Positions 1 to 7,774 of a stretch of 64,000 nucleotides of DNA are shown here, piece after piece (the stretch's first letter is position 1; the number at the start of each line of letters is the position of its first letter). The notes beneath the pieces are model-generated. The model was not told the origin of the DNA. It saw only the letters and a program-made list of their open reading frames with translations, and made no database searches. The DNA comes from an uncultured Ruminococcus sp. (GTDB taxonomy: Bacteria > Bacillota > Clostridia > Oscillospirales > Acutalibacteraceae). A program made the position numbers and the translations under genes. The stretch spans positions 1-64,000 of the forward strand of contig CACYTI010000007.1 of the NCBI GenBank assembly GCA_902777275.1. Direction: 5' to 3'.

Positions 1-1
1 A

Positions 2-49
2 GAAAAAGTATATGAATATGTAAAACAAAAGAACGGAAAATACGAATAA
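2..49 (+). CDS. 3' end of a truncated gene
   Basis: An open frame enters from the left edge and ends at a TAA at 47-49; the 15 visible residues are charged (EKVYEYVKQKNGKYE). This could be the C-terminus of a gene that starts outside the window. Too little is visible to name it, and a chance frame of this length is possible. Confidence 0.35.
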   Translation, partial: EKVYEYVKQKNGKYE

Positions 50-433
50 AGGAAATTGTGTTCGATATTTAAAATGATTGTCCGAAAGGTCATTGCAGAT
101 ATTACTTGAAAAAAAGATTATATTTATGCTTTAAGATTATCCGTAACGCCTAAACACATTTACCCTTCATAACAGATTTTGCTTCCCAAAAGGCGCATAA
201 ACAGTGCCTTTTGAAGCATAAAAGCGTGACACTTTTTCGATTTGTTACTCAGCTCAAAATGCATTTTATTTTACCGCTTTAAAGTGTTGATTTTAAAGGG
301 TGATTATGCTATAATAAACCAAAAGCGATCAGAAATAAACCAAGCTACGAATGATAGCAAATGACTGATAGCTTTTTGATAGCACAAGCTGTGATAACTA
401 AACTATTTTTCCACGAGAAGCAATATTTATTAA
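50..433. other. AT-rich intergenic stretch with one promoter
   Basis: No gene is supported here. The stretch holds a good promoter (287-315) firing rightward into a leader of about 110 bases before the small ORFs at 434-636. Several short near-repeats of the type gatagc occur around 354-385. Confidence 0.5.
287..315 (+). promoter_or_regulatory. Sigma-A type promoter for the small-ORF transcript
   Basis: TTGATT at 287-292, a 17-base spacer and a perfect TATAAT at 310-315. It points at the small ORFs at 434-636, whose transcript would end at the UUCG-loop terminator at 645-674, giving an RNA of about 350 bases. Confidence 0.6.
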
Positions 434-538
434 ACGGAGTTGTTTAATGATTGCTTTGCACTTAAGAGTGGGAATAGACATAAAAACCCCCAAAAAGCCG
501 GTGTTTATGTAGTAATTCCCGACGAAATCAAAAAATGA
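434..538 (+). CDS. Possible small ORF, overlaps the next by ATGA
   Basis: A short frame opens after a TAA at 431-433 and closes with TGA at 536-538. Its C-terminal half reads GVYVVIPDEIKK, which looks protein-like. A TTG at 440 could be a start, preceded by ACGGAG. The stop overlaps the ATG of the next small ORF as ATGA, as in translational coupling. A third frame from ATG 447 (RBS GGAG at 436-439) covers the same DNA for 21 codons, so this may also be one small gene broken by frameshifts. No family recognised. Confidence 0.25.
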   Translation, partial: TELFNDCFALKSGNRHKNPQKAGVYVVIPDEIKK

Positions 539-636
539 GCTCTGATGAGAGAAGATCGAGAATTCGCCAACTCGAAGAAGAAGCTCTTGCTGAAAAAAAG
601 AGTATCCTTGATGGGATGCGCCGCGAAACTGCTTAA
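535..636 (+). CDS. Small charged protein, 33 aa, unknown function
   Basis: ATG at 535 overlaps the preceding small frame (ATGA) and the stop is TAA at 634-636, nine bases before a strong terminator. The peptide is highly charged and predicted helical, with the core RIRQLEEEALAEKKSILDGM. Promoter, coupled start and terminator together suggest a real transcript. No similarity is recognised, and it could be the surviving tail of a decayed mobile-element gene. Confidence 0.35.
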   Translation: MSSDERRSRIRQLEEEALAEKKSILDGMRRETA

Positions 637-644
637 TATTCATA

Positions 645-674
645 AAAACCGCTTGCTTCGGCAGGCGGTTTTTT
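645..674 (+). terminator. Intrinsic terminator with UUCG tetraloop
   Basis: A 12-base stem (645-656 with 661-672, one G:T pair) closes on a C(TTCG)G tetraloop and runs into TTTTTT. A-rich sequence before the stem means it could also act leftward. Confidence 0.85.
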
Positions 675-735
675 GATCCAAAATTGTTTAATAGCCGCCC
701 GAATATAAGCTTACAACATTGTAAAGAATTTGTTG

Positions 736-764
736 TTGTATTGATAAGGGATATATGTTATAAT
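736..764 (+). promoter_or_regulatory. Promoter of nrdR
   Basis: TTGTAT at 736-741, a 17-base spacer and TATAAT at 759-764. It lies about 65 bases before the nrdR start. I could not identify paired NrdR boxes with confidence. Confidence 0.6.
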
Positions 765-830
765 TCTTTTATGGGAAATAAACCGATAATTGTTCTGTAA
801 AGCAAATTAAAAAACCACGAGGTGAATCAC

Positions 831-1295
831 ATGAAATGTCCCTATTGCGGCTTTGAGGAAAGCAAGGTAATCGACTCGCGTTCCGCCGACGACGGCGAGA
901 GAATACGCCGGCGCCGTGAGTGCCTGAAGTGCGGCAAGCGTTTTACCACTCATGAAATAATTGAAACCGTGCCGATTATTGTTGTAAAGCGCGACAAATC
1001 GCGCGAGGTCTTCGACCGCAATAAGCTGACTGCGGGAATTTTGCGCGCTTGTGAAAAACGCCCCGTTTCAATTCAGCAAATTGAGGCTATGGTAAATTCC
1101 ATTGAAACAAAAATTCAAAGCGCCCTTGAGCGTGAAATCACAGCTGCACAGATAGGCGAGCTTGCCATGGAGGAAATCAAAAAGGTTGACGAGGTTTCTT
1201 ATGTGCGTTTTGCTTCGGTTTATCGCCAGTTTAAGGACATCAATACATTTTTGGAGGAGCTTAACAAGCTTTTAACGGAAAAGGCTGAGAGTTAA
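831..1295 (+). CDS. nrdR: Transcriptional repressor NrdR
   Basis: NrdR is the zinc-ribbon/ATP-cone repressor that senses the ATP/dATP balance and controls ribonucleotide reductase genes. The sequence shows the N-terminal zinc ribbon (Cys3, Cys6, Cys31, Cys34 around MKCPYCG and CLKCGKRF) with the basic RIRRRRE stretch used for DNA contact. The ATP-cone domain follows from about residue 49 to 140. Length, 154 residues, is normal. I chose ATG 831 over the GTG at 822 because GAGG at 819-822 is spaced 8 bases from 831 and the family begins MKCP or MRCP. It is monocistronic, between its own promoter and a strong terminator; no nrd gene is in view. Confidence 0.97.
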   Translation: MKCPYCGFEESKVIDSRSADDGERIRRRRECLKCGKRFTTHEIIETVPIIVVKRDKSREVFDRNKLTAGILRACEKRPVSIQQIEAMVNSIETKIQSALEREITAAQIGELAMEEIKKVDEVSYVRFASVYRQFKDINTFLEELNKLLTEKAES

Positions 1296-1339
1296 TTTCA
1301 ATGTTTTTCAAAGAAGGAAAATCAAATACAAAGATAATA

Positions 1340-1380
1340 AGACGCGTAACCGTCAAAGCTTTCGGTTACGCGTCTTCTGT
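1340..1380 (+). terminator. Terminator after nrdR
   Basis: A perfect 13-base-pair stem (1340-1352 with 1363-1375, arm AGACGCGTAACCG) with a 10-base loop, followed by TCTGTTTTAATT. It separates nrdR from the convergent SGNH gene and may serve both. Confidence 0.85.
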
Positions 1381-1409
1381 TTTAATTATGAAGCTTTTTT
1401 AAGCTGATG

Positions 1410-2564
1410 TTACCAAAAATCTTCGCTTGAATATTTTTTAATTGCGCTCAGGGTGTTGATGTCCTCCTCCAACTGGATCCTTTCATCCTTTTTGATCAAT
1501 TCGTCGCAATAGCGGTAAAGCTGATTAAAGCTTTTTGCTGCGGATTCCCAGTTCTCCTTTTGTGAGTCGCTGAGCTCGCTTTTGCCGATCCCGTAATCGT
1601 TCTGAATGATGTTGCCGAGGTAGTTTGTCATTTTTACGGTGCCGTAAATATTGAGATGATCCAGATTGTAGTAATCGGTTTTAATGTCGATGCCTATTTT
1701 GTCCCAAGAGCGCTCAAGATTCAGGTAATCAAAGCCATATCCGTTTACGATCTGCTCGGCGCGGTTGGAACGCTTTACGCGGTCGTAGGTTTTGTTGTAG
1801 ACCATGTGCGGCATACGGACAAACACAACATTCAAATCCTGCTCTACACAGTAAGTTAGCAGCTCGCGGAGCTTTCGCTCCAACTCTTGGTTAAGCGGAA
1901 GAACTCCTGTTTCGGAACCAATTCTTTTGTTTATTTTTTTTACGTCGGAATTGTAGATATCTGTTGTGGTGCGATAGCCCTTTAAAATGGATCTGCCCCT
2001 GATATCCTGCAATATTGTCGAAACAACTCTGCGGGCGGGTTCGGGATAATCACGCCACATACCATGATATTTTATAAGCGGCACATAGTATTCAAGCTTT
2101 TCGTCGGGTTCGACGTTGTTGTTGATATATTCGATTTTGTTTGAGTTAAGCGGAATATTGTCTATAAGCTTTCTGATGTGCGGTTCCTTTTCTTCGTTTT
2201 TTGTGTTGCTGTAAAGAAACGCGTTTGGCTCAATTAATATAAGCTTGGGATTTTGCGTTCTGACGATTTCCTTAAGAGCGGTAATCGTTCCGGCAGCGGT
2301 TATCGACTCGGTGGCAAAAGGATAGCTTGTAAAGCCGTACTTGTTGTAAGCGAGTCCTGCGGAAAAACTTGTGTAAATCTCGCTCGCTCCCAAAAGCACA
2401 ACGTCAATAGATTCCTCTTTTTCGTGATAGTAGCCGTTGAGCCGTATGCTGTTATGGTCGAGCCGACGCAAAAAATATGTTTGTAAAAGCGAAAGACTTA
2501 TAATAACCGCAAGGAGAAAACAAGTTATTTTAACGACTCGCGTTATATATAGCTTTTTCTTCAT
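1410..2564 (-). CDS. Membrane-anchored SGNH/DltD-like protein
   Basis: Last gene of the dlt-like operon, 384 residues. An N-terminal membrane anchor (about residues 9-30) is followed by an extracellular SGNH-hydrolase-like domain. The nucleophile block is GASEIYTSF with Ser61, and the C-terminal Asp/His pair is D302-H303 in DHLN. In dlt and alginate/wall O-acylation systems such proteins work outside the membrane with the MBOAT protein, either transferring or hydrolysing the acyl group on the polymer. It follows the MBOAT gene by 24 bases on the same strand. The substrate polymer is not visible. It is more DltD-like by position than by any specific motif I can confirm. Confidence 0.75.
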   Translation of the reverse strand: MKKKLYITRVVKITCFLLAVIISLSLLQTYFLRRLDHNSIRLNGYYHEKEESIDVVLLGASEIYTSFSAGLAYNKYGFTSYPFATESITAAGTITALKEIVRTQNPKLILIEPNAFLYSNTKNEEKEPHIRKLIDNIPLNSNKIEYINNNVEPDEKLEYYVPLIKYHGMWRDYPEPARRVVSTILQDIRGRSILKGYRTTTDIYNSDVKKINKRIGSETGVLPLNQELERKLRELLTYCVEQDLNVVFVRMPHMVYNKTYDRVKRSNRAEQIVNGYGFDYLNLERSWDKIGIDIKTDYYNLDHLNIYGTVKMTNYLGNIIQNDYGIGKSELSDSQKENWESAAKSFNQLYRYCDELIKKDERIQLEEDINTLSAIKKYSSEDFW

Positions 2565-2588
2565 AGTTTCAATTTCGCCTCAATGTAA

Positions 2589-4223
2589 TTAGAATTGCAT
2601 ATAAACAAAATCTGCGGCGCTGTAGCCCGAGCCGTAAATTCCGAATATTACAACAGCCATAATTCCCAGATATAACAGCGCAAACCTGAGGATAAAAGGC
2701 TTTTTGTCGAGCATGGTGCGTAGGTTTGTATCTTTGTGGCGCTCCTGGATAATGCTTGCGATAAGGATAGTTACAGCTCCCAAAAGAATCACAAAATAAT
2801 CCTTTTTCCAAAGTCCGAGCGTCTCAATCTGCGAAAGAGCCGTTGAAAAGTTCTGGTTTGAGAAGAACTTTCCGATGGTGTTCATTCCGTCGCCGAAAGA
2901 CGGGGCAACATCAAATACATAGCCTACGAGAACAACGATAAAGGTTCTGAACATCTGGAAAAGGCTGTACCACCAACTCTCGCGCCTGATGTGAAGCTTG
3001 GCGATGATAAGGTCGAACACCGGCTGCAGCAGAATGCTGAGCATGATGATCATGCCGTTCCAAACGCCGAACGCCACGTACTTCCAGTCGGAGCCGTGCC
3101 AGATACCGACTACAAGAAAGACGATCAGAGAGGCTACGCTTGTCGGCAGCACCTTTGAAATGTGTGCGCCCGCCGCAGTTTTGCCGAAGCGAGTACCCTT
3201 CATCTTTTTGCTTGCAGTGAGGAACACATTCGACATGGCGATGGGGTAGAAGAGATAGTTCTTGAGCCACGCGCCCAGCGAAATGTGCCATCTGCGCCAA
3301 TACTCGTTGATTGATTTTGAGAAGTACGGGCGCTTAAAGTTGTCGATCATGTCTATGCCTAATATTTGAGCTACGCCGCGCGAAATGTCAATTCCGCCGG
3401 AGAAGTCGGCATAAAGCTGTAAAGCGTAAAGAAGAATAATAAAGGTAAGCGTTGTGCCGTTGTAGCTGCCATAGTCGTCCTGAACCGCGCTTATTGCGAT
3501 AACGGCTCTGTCGGCGATGATAAGCTTTTTGGCAAAGCCCCACAGAATAAGCTCCATGCCGTGCTTTACGCGCGTAAAGTCGAAATCATGAGGCTCGTAT
3601 AACTGATGTGCGAGCTGGTCGTAAATGCTGATAGGACCCTGAACGATCTGCGGAAAAAACGAAACGAACAGCAGCAGCTTGAGAGGGTTTTTCTGCGTCT
3701 CGGTTTTTTCGCGGTACACGTCAATGATATATCCCATTGACTGGAAGGTGTAGAACGAAATACCAAGCGGCAGAAACAACTTGAGCGTCGGCGCCGAAAA
3801 ATCGAAACCGAAGTTGCCCATGATGTCGTTCAGGCTGCCCGCGAAGAAATTGTAGTACTTCAAAAACGCGAGTATTCCGAAGTTGATCACCAGCGCGAGC
3901 GTCATTACCAAACGCTTTTGAACCTTTAATCGGTTTTTATACTTCTTTTTTTCCTCGCGGCTCCATTCCTTCTTTTTTTCTTTTAGAAGCTTTTTGGAGC
4001 TTGCGGTCATTTTCTCCAGCCAAAGCGCGATGAAATACGTGCTGACGGAGGTTATAAGAATGAACGCCGCAAATTTGTAACCCGCGACGGCATAAAAGAA
4101 CATACTCGCCGCAAGCAGAACCGTCCACTTGTATTTTTTTACGGGGAACAGAAAGTATACCAGCATGGTAGCCAGTACAAAAAAGATAAAATTAAATGTG
4201 GTGTATGAGATATTGAAAAGCAC
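2589..4223 (-). CDS. MBOAT acyltransferase, DltB/AlgI-like
   Basis: A 544-residue polytopic membrane protein of the MBOAT family, which passes an acyl group from a cytoplasmic donor across the membrane to an extracellular acceptor. The family signature region is present: H313 in RRWHISLGAWL and the catalytic-type H376 in VVGIWHG. Hydrophobic segments run through most of the protein, with a lysine-rich cytoplasmic loop at about 71-105. In DltB the donor is D-alanyl-S-DltC, and here the acyl carrier is encoded two genes upstream. The gene sits between the PLP decarboxylase (18-base gap) and the SGNH gene (24-base gap). AlgI-type O-acetylation is the alternative, but the carrier and adenylation genes in the same operon argue for an aminoacyl donor. 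Confidence 0.88.
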   Translation of the reverse strand: MLFNISYTTFNFIFFVLATMLVYFLFPVKKYKWTVLLAASMFFYAVAGYKFAAFILITSVSTYFIALWLEKMTASSKKLLKEKKKEWSREEKKKYKNRLKVQKRLVMTLALVINFGILAFLKYYNFFAGSLNDIMGNFGFDFSAPTLKLFLPLGISFYTFQSMGYIIDVYREKTETQKNPLKLLLFVSFFPQIVQGPISIYDQLAHQLYEPHDFDFTRVKHGMELILWGFAKKLIIADRAVIAISAVQDDYGSYNGTTLTFIILLYALQLYADFSGGIDISRGVAQILGIDMIDNFKRPYFSKSINEYWRRWHISLGAWLKNYLFYPIAMSNVFLTASKKMKGTRFGKTAAGAHISKVLPTSVASLIVFLVVGIWHGSDWKYVAFGVWNGMIIMLSILLQPVFDLIIAKLHIRRESWWYSLFQMFRTFIVVLVGYVFDVAPSFGDGMNTIGKFFSNQNFSTALSQIETLGLWKKDYFVILLGAVTILIASIIQERHKDTNLRTMLDKKPFILRFALLYLGIMAVVIFGIYGSGYSAADFVYMQF

Positions 4224-4241
4224 AGTAACAACTCCAAGGAA

Positions 4242-5429
4242 TTAGATGGCGGGGGTGTTAAATACGTCGGAGTACAGCATTTCGCGGATCACGGTCAATC
4301 CGTCCTTTTCGCTGTAAACCGAAACAACAGGCATTTCTCTGCTGAGGAACACAGCCATACCCTCGGTGACCGAGTATGCGCCGGTGCGGCAGAATACCAG
4401 GATATCTCCGATTGAAAGCGCGCTGAACATCGCGTTGCGCGACAAAACGTCGGCGGTGGTGCAAAGACTTCCGCAGAGCGTCCACGGCTGCTCGTCGTTA
4501 TCCTGAGAATTATTCTTTAAGTGAATTATTTGGGGAATCTGCATTCCCTGAAGCTGACCGTCATATTTCAGTTGGTTCAAGCCTCCGTCAACAATGGCGT
4601 AATTTATTCCGTAGTTTGTTTTTACGTCGATTACCTTGGTCAGATAATAACCGCACGGAGCGGCGAAGAATCTGCCCATCTCAACCGTAAGGCTGACCTT
4701 TTCCGACAGAGCGCGGATCTTCTCCGAAACAGAAGCGAGGCGCTCCTCTTCAAGAGCGTCGGCGTTTGCGTCGAAATAATCAACCGCGAGACCCGTGCCG
4801 TACTCAACGCGCTCTACTGTAAAATCAAGATCGGTTTTTATTCGGAGAATAAGCTCGTCAAGATAATCAAGCTCGCGAATAATAGGCTTCGCTTTTTTCT
4901 TTTGGGTGCCGGTGAAGTAGTGGATGCCGACGATCTCAATGCCGGGATATTCGACGCGGCGGCTGATTATGTCGAGCACCTGAGCTTCCTCCATGCCGAA
5001 CTGGCTGCCGCCCTTCACGTCGGTGACGCGCAGCAAAACGGGGTAGACCTTGCCGCGAGATTTGCCCTCGGCGTTGATCATCTCAACGTGCAGCAGACTT
5101 TCTGCGGTGAATGTGCCGACCTCGTCATCGGCGGCGCGCTTTACGTCCTTTTCGGTTTTGTTTACGCCCGAAAAAATGATTTTATTCTTGTCAACGCCTG
5201 TTTTTTCGCAAACAGTCAGTTCGCCCGGGCTGCAAACCTCGATTTTGTCAAAAATCTCCGGAAGTCTGCCCAGCAAAAACGGATTTGCCTTTATAGAAAA
5301 GCAAAGCCCCGTTTTATCGCCGAAATATTTGCGCACCAGCTCGGCACGCTTGCGGAATTCATCTAAATCAAAGATGTACGAGGGCGTGTCAAGCTGAGCG
5401 GCAAGCGTTTTTAATACCTGAGTATTCAT
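4242..5429 (-). CDS. Fold-III PLP amino acid decarboxylase (LysA/ODC/BtrK-like)
   Basis: A 395-residue alanine-racemase-fold (type III) PLP enzyme of the diaminopimelate/ornithine decarboxylase superfamily. The Schiff-base lysine is K47 in CFSIKANP. The HYFTGTQ block and the glycine-rich EYGTGLAVDYF block follow the superfamily order. The C-terminal catalytic region CGSLCTTADVL keeps Cys323 and Asp327, equivalent to the CxxxD element of decarboxylases. The usual GPxCES wording is altered, so the substrate is unlikely to be plain diaminopimelate. It lies 2 bases downstream of the carrier protein gene and upstream of the MBOAT. BtrK of butirosin synthesis belongs to this group and decarboxylates an amino acid while it is bound to a carrier protein. 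That precedent suggests a carrier-bound substrate here. A free amino acid decarboxylase or a racemase remain alternatives. Confidence 0.82.
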   Translation of the reverse strand: MNTQVLKTLAAQLDTPSYIFDLDEFRKRAELVRKYFGDKTGLCFSIKANPFLLGRLPEIFDKIEVCSPGELTVCEKTGVDKNKIIFSGVNKTEKDVKRAADDEVGTFTAESLLHVEMINAEGKSRGKVYPVLLRVTDVKGGSQFGMEEAQVLDIISRRVEYPGIEIVGIHYFTGTQKKKAKPIIRELDYLDELILRIKTDLDFTVERVEYGTGLAVDYFDANADALEEERLASVSEKIRALSEKVSLTVEMGRFFAAPCGYYLTKVIDVKTNYGINYAIVDGGLNQLKYDGQLQGMQIPQIIHLKNNSQDNDEQPWTLCGSLCTTADVLSRNAMFSALSIGDILVFCRTGAYSVTEGMAVFLSREMPVVSVYSEKDGLTVIREMLYSDVFNTPAI

Positions 5430-5431
5430 GC

Positions 5432-5659
5432 TTATTCATCCTGAAGCTGCTCGATCAGCTTCATCATAGCTTCGGCTGAGTTGAAGTTTTCGGGAACGAG
5501 ATTGTTGGGCTTGATCTCAATGTCAAAAGCGTCGTTCAGCTCGCCTACGAGCGCAACAATGTCAAATGAATCGAGCACTCCGTTGGTGATGAGAGCGGTT
5601 TCGTTTGCGAAATCAACGTCGGGTCTGAGTTCTTCCAAAATTTGCATTAATTCTTCCAT
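5432..5659 (-). CDS. Acyl/peptidyl carrier protein, DltC-like
   Basis: A 75-residue acidic four-helix carrier protein. The phosphopantetheine attachment serine is Ser31 in GVLDSFDIVAL. The length and the LDSFD wording match D-alanyl carrier protein and small NRPS-type carriers rather than fatty acid ACP, which has DSL. The RBS AAAGGAG lies just upstream of the ATG. It is encoded between the adenylation enzyme that should load it and the PLP decarboxylase that may act on its cargo. It works in the cytoplasm, delivering the aminoacyl group to the MBOAT. Confidence 0.9.
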   Translation of the reverse strand: MEELMQILEELRPDVDFANETALITNGVLDSFDIVALVGELNDAFDIEIKPNNLVPENFNSAEAMMKLIEQLQDE

Positions 5660-5800
5660 GATATTTTTCTCCTTTAGAAATATTAATATTTTATTTTGAC
5701 AGCGGTTTTCAGCCGCCGAATAATAACGTGAAAATACTTATAAATTCAGGTTTTTATATGTGTGAAGCATTAGCTTTGCAATAATTAATTATCACGCTGC

Positions 5801-7306
5801 TCACTTGAAGTATGTTTTTAATGTCTGCATATCGGTCTTCCCGTTGGGAAGGGTGGGGAGGCTGTCGAGGCTGATAAGCTTGCGCGGCACCATAAAGGCG
5901 GGCATATTCTGACGGAAATACAGCACAATCTGCTTTGAAGCTGCTTCTCCCGTGTAGAACAGGTACAGCGTAGCCTTTTCCTTGTAGTAAAGCGCGCAGC
6001 AGTCTGTAACGCCCGGTATTTTTTTGGCGGTCTCCTCAATCTCGCCTAACTCTATGCGGTGACCCAAGTGCTTGATCTGACGGTCTTTTCTTCCGTGGAA
6101 GTGAAGAACGCCGTCTTCGTCAAAGTGACCGAGGTCGCCTGTTTTGTAAATCAGCTCGCGGTAATTATCGTTGAGCGGATTCTGTATAAACGATTTTGCT
6201 GTCTGCTCCGCGTTTCCGTAGTAGCCCAGAGCCAATATCGGTCCGCTTACGCAAATCTCGCCTGTGCTTCCCGCGGGCGTTGCGGTGTTGTCCTCGTTGA
6301 GAAGTGTCACCTTGTAGTTGTCATAGGGCTTGCCAATCGGCAGCACGGTATCGTCGGTAACCTTTTCTTTAACAACATAATAGGTGCACGAGGCGGTTGC
6401 TTCGGTGGGACCGTACTGGTTCACATAGAGAACGTCGGGCAGGTGCTCCTGCCAGATTTTCAGGTATTTGCACGGCATGACCGATCCTGAGAAGCAGAGC
6501 TTTTTCAAATATTCGGGCTTGCCTATATCAAACGCGCCCAGCTTTGCGGGAAGCTCAACGCCTGCGACGCTCCAGCAAAGCGCGGTGATCTTCTCGCGGT
6601 TGAGGGTTTCAAACAGCGCGGCGGGGACCGCGAATTCATTCTTGGGAATGATATAAGTAGAAGCGCCGAAGCTTATCGGGAAATAGATATCTCTGACAGC
6701 GGCAATATAATCGAGCGGGCTTTGGTTGCCGAAAACGTCGGTATCGTCTATCGAGAGCACCTTAGCGACCGCATCGATATAGCACATCAGCGACTGGTGC
6801 GAGGTGATCACGCCCTTGGGCACTCCGGTGGAACCCGATGTGAAGATGACGTAAAGGGGAGAGGTGCAGCCGAGAGTCGCTTCTCTTTGAGCGAGCAGCG
6901 CGTCGTCGGGAGCCGTGTCGCAAATGTCCTCAAACACCGCGATCTCACCCTGAAAATCGAGCGACTGCGCGGTTTCAAGGTGCGCCCTGTCAACAAGCAT
7001 GAAGTCGGCTTTGATAACGCCGATTATCTGATTCAACCTTGCTTTGGGCATATCTCCGTCCATCGGCGCGTAGAAGCAGCCAGCTCTTACCGCGCCCAAA
7101 AAGCAGGCGGGTGTAAGAACGTGTCTGCCGGACATCACGGCTACGGGCGAGCCGCAGGGAACCTTATTCGCAATAAAGGTGCCGACGGCTTTTGTAAGGC
7201 GGTTAAATTCGCCGAAGGTTATCCCGGAGGCTTCGTCCTTAAACATCATTTTTTCGGCATAAGCCCCGGCTGTTTTGTCAAGTCGGTTCAGAATAGAAGT
7301 TTCCAT
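5801..7306 (-). CDS. Amino acid adenylation enzyme, DltA-like
   Basis: A 501-residue stand-alone adenylation (ANL superfamily) enzyme that should activate an amino acid with ATP and load it on the adjacent carrier protein. Core motifs are visible: A3 FTSGSTGVPKG (about 154-164), A5 NQYGPTEAT, A7 YKTGDLG, A8 GRKDRQIKHLGHRIELGEIE, and the A10 lysine in LPNGKTD near the C-terminus. Length and motif wording fit DltA, but the specificity pocket cannot be read reliably by eye, so D-alanine is not assured. It is the first gene of the operon, with RBS AAGGAT and its own promoter at 7352-7379. The 141 bases to the carrier gene show nothing else. Confidence 0.88.
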   Translation of the reverse strand: METSILNRLDKTAGAYAEKMMFKDEASGITFGEFNRLTKAVGTFIANKVPCGSPVAVMSGRHVLTPACFLGAVRAGCFYAPMDGDMPKARLNQIIGVIKADFMLVDRAHLETAQSLDFQGEIAVFEDICDTAPDDALLAQREATLGCTSPLYVIFTSGSTGVPKGVITSHQSLMCYIDAVAKVLSIDDTDVFGNQSPLDYIAAVRDIYFPISFGASTYIIPKNEFAVPAALFETLNREKITALCWSVAGVELPAKLGAFDIGKPEYLKKLCFSGSVMPCKYLKIWQEHLPDVLYVNQYGPTEATASCTYYVVKEKVTDDTVLPIGKPYDNYKVTLLNEDNTATPAGSTGEICVSGPILALGYYGNAEQTAKSFIQNPLNDNYRELIYKTGDLGHFDEDGVLHFHGRKDRQIKHLGHRIELGEIEETAKKIPGVTDCCALYYKEKATLYLFYTGEAASKQIVLYFRQNMPAFMVPRKLISLDSLPTLPNGKTDMQTLKTYFK

Positions 7307-7351
7307 GGCATTTATCCTTAGTTTTTTATAATACAGTATTTTTCATTATCT

Positions 7352-7379
7352 ATTATAAGGATTTTTGGGATAAAGTCAA
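7352..7379 (-). promoter_or_regulatory. Promoter of the dlt-like operon
   Basis: On the minus strand: TTGACT (7379-7374), 16-base spacer, TATAAT (7357-7352). About 40 bases upstream of the adenylation-enzyme start. No other promoter of this quality is visible inside the five-gene run. Confidence 0.7.
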
Positions 7380-7688
7380 TTGATTTTGAAAAAATCGGAC
7401 ATAAATCCTCGGTTTTGGCAGAACAAAGCGAAAACAGCGGGATTTACAAAAATATTCCCTATTAAACTATTGTTATAAATCTATAGATAATTGCTCGCTT
7501 TCGCCTGTCGTGACTGTGCAAACGGAGATTTCCGCCGCTTTCAAAGCTGTAAACGACAGAAGTGTCACTAAACAAAACTTTAGTAATATATATTTTGCAG
7601 TAAGAAATCGCATTGTCCTTTGAGATACTGTGTAAAAGGAAGATTTTTTCAAAATTCCGAAGTTTGTGTATCAAATTTGAAAAAGGTA
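7380..7688. other. Intergenic region, no gene seen
   Basis: Between the divergent dlt-like promoter and the lipoprotein promoter. Only one weak 70-codon minus-strand frame is present, without RBS or protein-like composition. I see no hairpin or repeat that stands out. Confidence 0.5.
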
Positions 7689-7697
7689 TGATATACT
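7689..7697 (+). promoter_or_regulatory. Extended -10 promoter of the lipoprotein gene
   Basis: TG-A-TATACT, an extended -10 element. No convincing -35 at the right distance (the TTGAAA at 7677-7682 is too close), which is usual for extended -10 promoters. A short palindrome, CTGTCTTAGAAAAGACAG, follows at about 7706-7723 in the leader. Confidence 0.5.
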
Positions 7698-7774
7698 AAT
7701 CGTGCTGTCTTAGAAAAGACAGCTCATCCGCTCTTTTAAATTACTTGATTCAAAATGAAAAGGAGTATTTCAAA

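Noticed and set aside
398-643. 81-codon minus-strand frame over the small-ORF locus
   Set aside because: No RBS, composition not protein-like, and it runs antisense to a promoter-terminator unit pointing the other way.
4521-5366. Long (281-codon) plus-strand frame
   Set aside because: Lies wholly antisense to the well-supported PLP decarboxylase; open only because of that gene's codon bias.
6722-7321. 199-codon plus-strand frame
   Set aside because: Antisense to the adenylation enzyme, no recognisable domain.
7462-7674. 70-codon minus-strand frame between divergent genes
   Set aside because: No RBS and no protein-like pattern.
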